Assembly: GCF_900187385.1 (NCBI RefSeq)
Contig: NZ_FYEY01000001.1
Span: forward strand, 992,001-1,056,000
Length of the DNA stretch: 64,000 nucleotides
Reading direction: 5' to 3'
DNA from: Streptomyces sp. 2114.4
Lineage (GTDB): Bacteria; Actinomycetota; Actinomycetes; Streptomycetales; Streptomycetaceae
Below the pieces are notes generated by a model, which made no database searches, had not been told where the DNA came from, and worked only from the letters and a program-made list of their open reading frames with translations. Of this stretch, positions 61,246 through 64,000 are shown piece after piece (within the stretch, counting starts at the first letter, position 1; each line of letters begins with the position of its first letter). Made by a program: the position numbers and the translations under genes.

Positions 61246-62214
61246 ATGCGTGTGCTTCCGGCCGCTCCCTCGATCGAAGGGCTCACCGCCGTCGTCACCG
61301 GCGGCTCGCGGGGGCTCGGGCTGCTCCTGGCCCGCCAACTGCTGCGGCGCGGCTGTGATGTCGTGCTGCTGGCCCGGGACGAGGCCGAACTCGGCCGGGC
61401 CGTCGGCAGACTGGCCCAGTGGCGCGGCGGCACGGTGCACGGGGTGGTGTGCGATGTGCGGGACCGGGCCGCGCTGCAGGACCGCCTCGCGGAGATCGCC
61501 AGGGCCCACGACGGGCTGGACATCGTCATCGCCAACGCCGGCATCATCCAGGTCGGTCCGGCCGACGCGCTCGGCCCCGACGGGTTCCGGGAGGCGATGG
61601 ACTCCGTCTTTCACGGCGCCCTGAACACCGCCCTCGCCGCGCTCCCCCACCTCCGGCGCAGCCCGGCCGGCGGCCGGCTGGCACTCATCGGGTCCGTCGG
61701 GGGGCTGCTGGCGGTGCCGCATCTGCTGCCGTACTCCTGCGCCAAGTCGGCGGTGGCCGCGCTGGCCGAGGGGCTGCACGCCGAGGAGGGCGCGCACGGC
61801 GTCACGGTGACCGCGGTCCACCCCGGCCTGATGCGCACCGGGTCGCACCTCCATGCCCTCTTCGGCGGGGACCGGCGCCGGGAGTACGCCTGGTTCTCGG
61901 CGCTGGCCGGGGCCCCGGTGCTGTCCATGAACGCCGAACGGGCCGCCGAACGCATCGTGCGCGCGCTGCAACGGCGGCGTCCCCGCATCGTGCTGACACC
62001 GGCCGCCAGGCTCGGTGCCAGGGCACACGGGCTGGCGCCGGTGACCACCACCCGGCTGGTGTCGGCCGTCGCCCGGGTGCTGCCCCGCGACGGCGCCCGC
62101 GGCACCGTCGACGGCCGGGCGGTCGCGGCCGGGGAGCAGCCGCCGGCCCGGCGGTTGCGCAGTGTGCTCGGCGCCCTCAACGAACGGGCGGCCGACCGCT
62201 ACAACCAGCGCTGA
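61246..62214 (+). CDS. Short-chain dehydrogenase/reductase
   Basis: A 322-residue classical SDR. The nucleotide-binding motif is TGGSRGLGLLLARQLLRRG at about residue 18, VIANAGIIQ at about 97, the catalytic Ser in LIGSVGG and YSCAKSAVAALAEGL (YxxxK) at about 163. It has a longer C-terminal extension (about 245-322) than the usual 250-residue enzymes, similar to membrane-associated SDRs. AAGGGAAGGAA precedes the ATG. It is the last gene of the four-gene run beginning at 58248. Substrate is unknown. Confidence 0.88.
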   Translation: MRVLPAAPSIEGLTAVVTGGSRGLGLLLARQLLRRGCDVVLLARDEAELGRAVGRLAQWRGGTVHGVVCDVRDRAALQDRLAEIARAHDGLDIVIANAGIIQVGPADALGPDGFREAMDSVFHGALNTALAALPHLRRSPAGGRLALIGSVGGLLAVPHLLPYSCAKSAVAALAEGLHAEEGAHGVTVTAVHPGLMRTGSHLHALFGGDRRREYAWFSALAGAPVLSMNAERAAERIVRALQRRRPRIVLTPAARLGARAHGLAPVTTTRLVSAVARVLPRDGARGTVDGRAVAAGEQPPARRLRSVLGALNERAADRYNQR

Positions 62215-62333
62215 CCGCGTCCGGTGCGGCCGCGCGGTCCGGGGCCCGCCCGCGGAGGCAGAGGCGGGCACGGGGGAAAGGGAAATCCCGGGGCGGGCGC
62301 GTGTTTTCGGGCGGAGTTGCCGGGCACGCGGAT

Positions 62334-62366
62334 TTTCACCACAGGAAGACCCCACCTGTGGTGAAA
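62334..62366 (+). promoter_or_regulatory. 12-bp inverted repeat in the dps leader
   Basis: TTTCACCACAGG (62334-62345) and CCTGTGGTGAAA (62355-62366) are perfect arms around a 9-base loop. The right arm ends inside the AAAGGAG ribosome-binding site. Upstream, GTTT (62303-62306), 15 bases and GGGCAC resemble a sigma-B/sigma-H promoter. The repeat may be an operator or a leader hairpin controlling translation. Confidence 0.55.
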
Positions 62367-62378
62367 GGAGACTTCACC

Positions 62379-62954
62379 GTGGCAGCGAGCAATTCCCCCG
62401 AGTACACCGTTCCCGGCATGACCGAAGCTGAAGGCGGAGAGGTCATCGGGCGGCTGCGGCTCCGCCTGCATGCGCTCAACGACCTGGCACTCACCCTCAA
62501 GCATGTGCACTGGAATGTCGTGGGGCCGCATTTCATCGCCGTCCACGAAATGCTCGATCCGCAGGTCGAGGCCGTCCGTTCGATGGTCGACGCCACCGCG
62601 GAACGCATCGCCACGCTCGGCGGCTCCCCGACGGGTACGCCGGGCGCCCTGACCGCCGAGCGGACCTGGGAGGACTACTCCGTCGGACGGGCGCAGGCGA
62701 TCGAGCACCTGGGCGCGCTGGACGTCGTCTACTCGGGGATCATCAAGGACCATCGCGAGGCGGTGGCCGCCACCGAGAAGACGGATCCGGTGACGCAGGA
62801 CCTGCTGATCGAGCATCTGCGGTCGCTGGAGCTGTTCCAGTGGTTCGTCCGGGCACACCTGGAGAGCGCCGGCGGCAAGCTGAGCACCGGCGCCGCCGAC
62901 GGGGAGTTCGCGGCCGGCCGCGCGGCCGTCGACCAGGCGCGGCGCCAGCCCTGA
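62379..62954 (+). CDS. dps: Dps-family DNA-binding ferritin-like protein
   Basis: A 191-residue Dps protein forming iron-storing dodecamers that protect DNA in stress. The ferroxidase region HVHWNVVGPHFIAVHEMLDPQVEAVRSMVDATAERI lies at about residues 44-79, with the usual His, Asp and Glu. A helical core continues to about 170, and the N- and C-terminal extensions are typical of Streptomyces Dps. The GTG at 62379 follows AAAGGAG by 8 bases and is preferred over an in-frame GTG at 62361. A strong hairpin terminator follows the gene. Confidence 0.93.
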   Translation: MAASNSPEYTVPGMTEAEGGEVIGRLRLRLHALNDLALTLKHVHWNVVGPHFIAVHEMLDPQVEAVRSMVDATAERIATLGGSPTGTPGALTAERTWEDYSVGRAQAIEHLGALDVVYSGIIKDHREAVAATEKTDPVTQDLLIEHLRSLELFQWFVRAHLESAGGKLSTGAADGEFAAGRAAVDQARRQP

Positions 62955-62994
62955 GCCGCACCGGGGCGGGCCCCGGCAGCCGCGCCGGTCACCG

Positions 62995-63039
62995 GGCCCG
63001 GCCCCGCCGTTGCCCAAGGTGTGACGGCGGGGCCGGGCC
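62995..63039. terminator. Bidirectional terminator between dps and the gvp-csbD operon
   Basis: GGCCCGGCCCCGCCGT (62995-63010) and ACGGCGGGGCCGGGCC (63024-63039) form a perfect 16-bp stem with a 13-base loop, between two convergent genes. Confidence 0.8.
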
Positions 63040-63064
63040 GTCAGGGCGTGCACCAGGGCCTGCC

Positions 63065-63238
63065 TCAGCGCTTGAAGGTGTCCCTCCTCTTTTCCACTGC
63101 CTGCCGCATTTTCCCCATGGCCTGTTCCGTTCTCCCTCTCCGCTGCAGGCTTTTGTTGCCGAGGGCCTTTCCGGTCGTTTCCTTGGCCTTTCCCTCGACG
63201 ATATGGCCGATGTTCCTGGCCTTCTTTCCCATACCCAT
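63065..63238 (-). CDS. CsbD-like stress protein
   Basis: A 57-residue hydrophilic protein starting MGMGKKARNIGHIVEGKAKETTGKALGNKSLQRRGRTEQAMGK, the CsbD pattern (GxxKexxGKalgn, followed by a second half). CsbD proteins belong to general-stress regulons in Bacillus; their function is unknown. The ATG at 63238 follows AAGGAG, and an earlier in-frame start (63259) overlaps gvpK. It begins 17 bases after the gvpK stop, so it is probably the last gene of the gas vesicle operon. Confidence 0.82.
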   Translation of the reverse strand: MGMGKKARNIGHIVEGKAKETTGKALGNKSLQRRGRTEQAMGKMRQAVEKRRDTFKR

Positions 63239-63255
63239 GGTGTACTCCTTCGAGG

Positions 63256-63663
63256 TCATTCAGCGGGTGGCAGCAGGGTCCCGAGCGGACCGAGATCCAA
63301 ATTCAGGTCCTGCATCGAAAGGTCGTACTGCGCGCAGAGTTCCACCATCCGGTCGTGGAGGATCATCAGCGTCGCTCCCAGGCGTTCCTCCTGTTCCTCA
63401 GTGAGGTCTCCGGCATCGACCCGTTGCAGGGCCTGGCGTTCCATGAGCTGGCGCAGCAGCTCGACCAGGGTGAGGACGAGCTTGATCAGATCCCGCTCGA
63501 CCGTGTCGGGGTCGGCGCTGACCCGGTGTGCCGGCCTTCGTGGTCCCGGCCCGGCCGGGGGCCGGACGTCCTGTGGTGTCGGGGGCAGCAGCTGGAAGGC
63601 GCGGGCGGCCGCATCGGCGACATCGTCGAAGCGGCTGCCGGGGCGGCGGTCACCGGCTGTCAT
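63256..63663 (-). CDS. gvpK: Gas vesicle protein GvpK
   Basis: A 135-residue protein of the GvpK family. The helical core at about residues 50-125 contains VSADPDTVERDLIKLVLTLVELLRQLMERQALQRVDAGDLTEEQEERLGATLMILHDRMVELC. GvpK is a conserved accessory protein needed for gas vesicle assembly. The N-terminal 45 residues are Pro/Arg-rich and variable. It overlaps the gvpS-type gene by 14 bases and precedes csbD; the order L/F-S-K matches known Streptomyces gvp clusters. Confidence 0.9.
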   Translation of the reverse strand: MTAGDRRPGSRFDDVADAAARAFQLLPPTPQDVRPPAGPGPRRPAHRVSADPDTVERDLIKLVLTLVELLRQLMERQALQRVDAGDLTEEQEERLGATLMILHDRMVELCAQYDLSMQDLNLDLGPLGTLLPPAE

Positions 63664-63901
63664 CGTCGTCCCGTACCAGGGGCGCGGTGGAGCGCCACGG
63701 GGAGGGGTTCTGTTCGCTGATGGAGACGATCAGGGCGCGCAGCGAGACGCGTACGAGGTCGATATCGGCGATGGACAGGACGATGTCTCCGGTGAGGACC
63801 ACGCCTCCGCTGAGCAGCCGGTCCAGCAGGTCGATCAGGGCGATCTGCCGGTCCGGCAGGGGCTCGTCCGCCCTGGCCGGCGGCCCGCCCGCCGGCCTCA
63901 C
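63650..63901 (-). CDS. gvpS: Gas vesicle protein of the GvpA/J/S family (GvpS)
   Basis: An 83-residue protein with the GvpA-family core IALIDLLDRLLSGGVVLTGDIVLSIADIDLVRVSLRALIVSI at about residues 20-61. It is a minor shell or nucleation component rather than the main structural GvpA, judged by its position before gvpK and its Pro-rich N-terminus and charged C-terminus. The GTG at 63901 overlaps the stop of the upstream GvpL/F gene, indicating coupling. Confidence 0.88.
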   Translation of the reverse strand: MRPAGGPPARADEPLPDRQIALIDLLDRLLSGGVVLTGDIVLSIADIDLVRVSLRALIVSISEQNPSPWRSTAPLVRDDDDSR

Positions 63902-64000
63902 GGGGCGGCTCGCTTCAGCGGTTCGGCTTCGGGGGGCGTGGCGAAGGAGTACGGGGCCCAGGGCCCGGTGACCTCGACGCGCACCCCGGAGCTTCCCTCC
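63898..64000 (-). CDS. C-terminus of a GvpL/GvpF family gas vesicle protein (partial)
   Basis: A frame entering from the right edge ends at a TGA (63898-63900). The last 33 residues include VRVEVTGPWAPYSFATPPEAEP; a xxVTGPWxPYSF ending is the hallmark of GvpL/GvpF accessory proteins. The rest lies outside the window, so L and F cannot be told apart, although its position before gvpS and gvpK favours L. Confidence 0.85.
   Translation of the reverse strand, partial: EGSSGVRVEVTGPWAPYSFATPPEAEPLKRAAP

Overview
The window looks like a Streptomyces chromosome. It has very high GC with GC-rich third codon positions, many GTG starts and translationally coupled ATGA overlaps. It also carries a DUF397 gene, a DmdR/IdeR-type iron box, a Ku/LigD-polymerase pair, a fused assimilatory nitrate reductase and a GvpK/GvpS gas vesicle cluster. 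All calls come from reading the sequence and recalling protein families; no database search was run.

Region 1 (about 1-17.7 kb) starts with a gene fragment, a leucine-rich-repeat protein and a DUF397 protein. An acyl-CoA/steroid-type catabolic island follows. A minus-strand operon (enoyl-CoA hydratase, tandem DUF35 protein, two cysteine-less thiolase-fold proteins) lies divergent to a FadD19-like acyl-CoA ligase. By recall this matches the M. tuberculosis fadD19/echA19 pair and Rv3521-ltp4-ltp3. The rest of the island is a secreted chorismate mutase, an alpha/beta hydrolase, paaK, a two-domain VOC protein, two more acyl-CoA ligases, a nitronate monooxygenase and a CrtI-like FAD oxidoreductase. 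Several promoter regions carry clear palindromes, including a KstR-like site.

Region 2 (17.8-28.6 kb) holds a secreted GH27 alpha-galactosidase, an MpaB-family protein followed by a TPR-bearing Ser/Thr kinase, and an epoxide hydrolase divergent from a CGNR zinc-finger regulator with repeated operator-like sites between them. It also holds a FadE26-like acyl-CoA dehydrogenase with a perfect KstR-consensus site, a secreted SH3-like protein, a second VOC protein and a flavin monooxygenase.

Region 3 (28.8-40.5 kb) is an iron-acquisition locus. An iron box precedes two FecCD permeases, an ATPase and a siderophore-binding lipoprotein. Next come ATP-grasp, NIS synthetase, MFS exporter, NIS synthetase and PLP decarboxylase genes, in the same order as pvsABCDE of vibrioferrin biosynthesis. 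The ATP-grasp gene is interrupted by a one-base frameshift.

Region 4 (40.5-57.9 kb) contains a ferredoxin-reductase-like flavoprotein and a 1446-residue nitrate reductase/flavodoxin/FAD-NADPH fusion. It continues with a phosphoketolase, a CDF metal transporter, a LigD polymerase-domain protein, small membrane proteins, a DUF2252 protein, a Ku protein with a Lys/Ala-rich tail, and a secreted S33 tripeptidyl-peptidase-like enzyme. Two Pro-rich small proteins also lie here.

Region 5 (58.2-64 kb) has a four-gene operon: an acidic/basic low-complexity protein, an SRPBCC protein, a DUF2231-Rieske protein and an SDR. Dps follows, then a strong bidirectional terminator. On the minus strand is the end of a gas vesicle operon (gvpL/F fragment, gvpS, gvpK) with a csbD-like gene appended.
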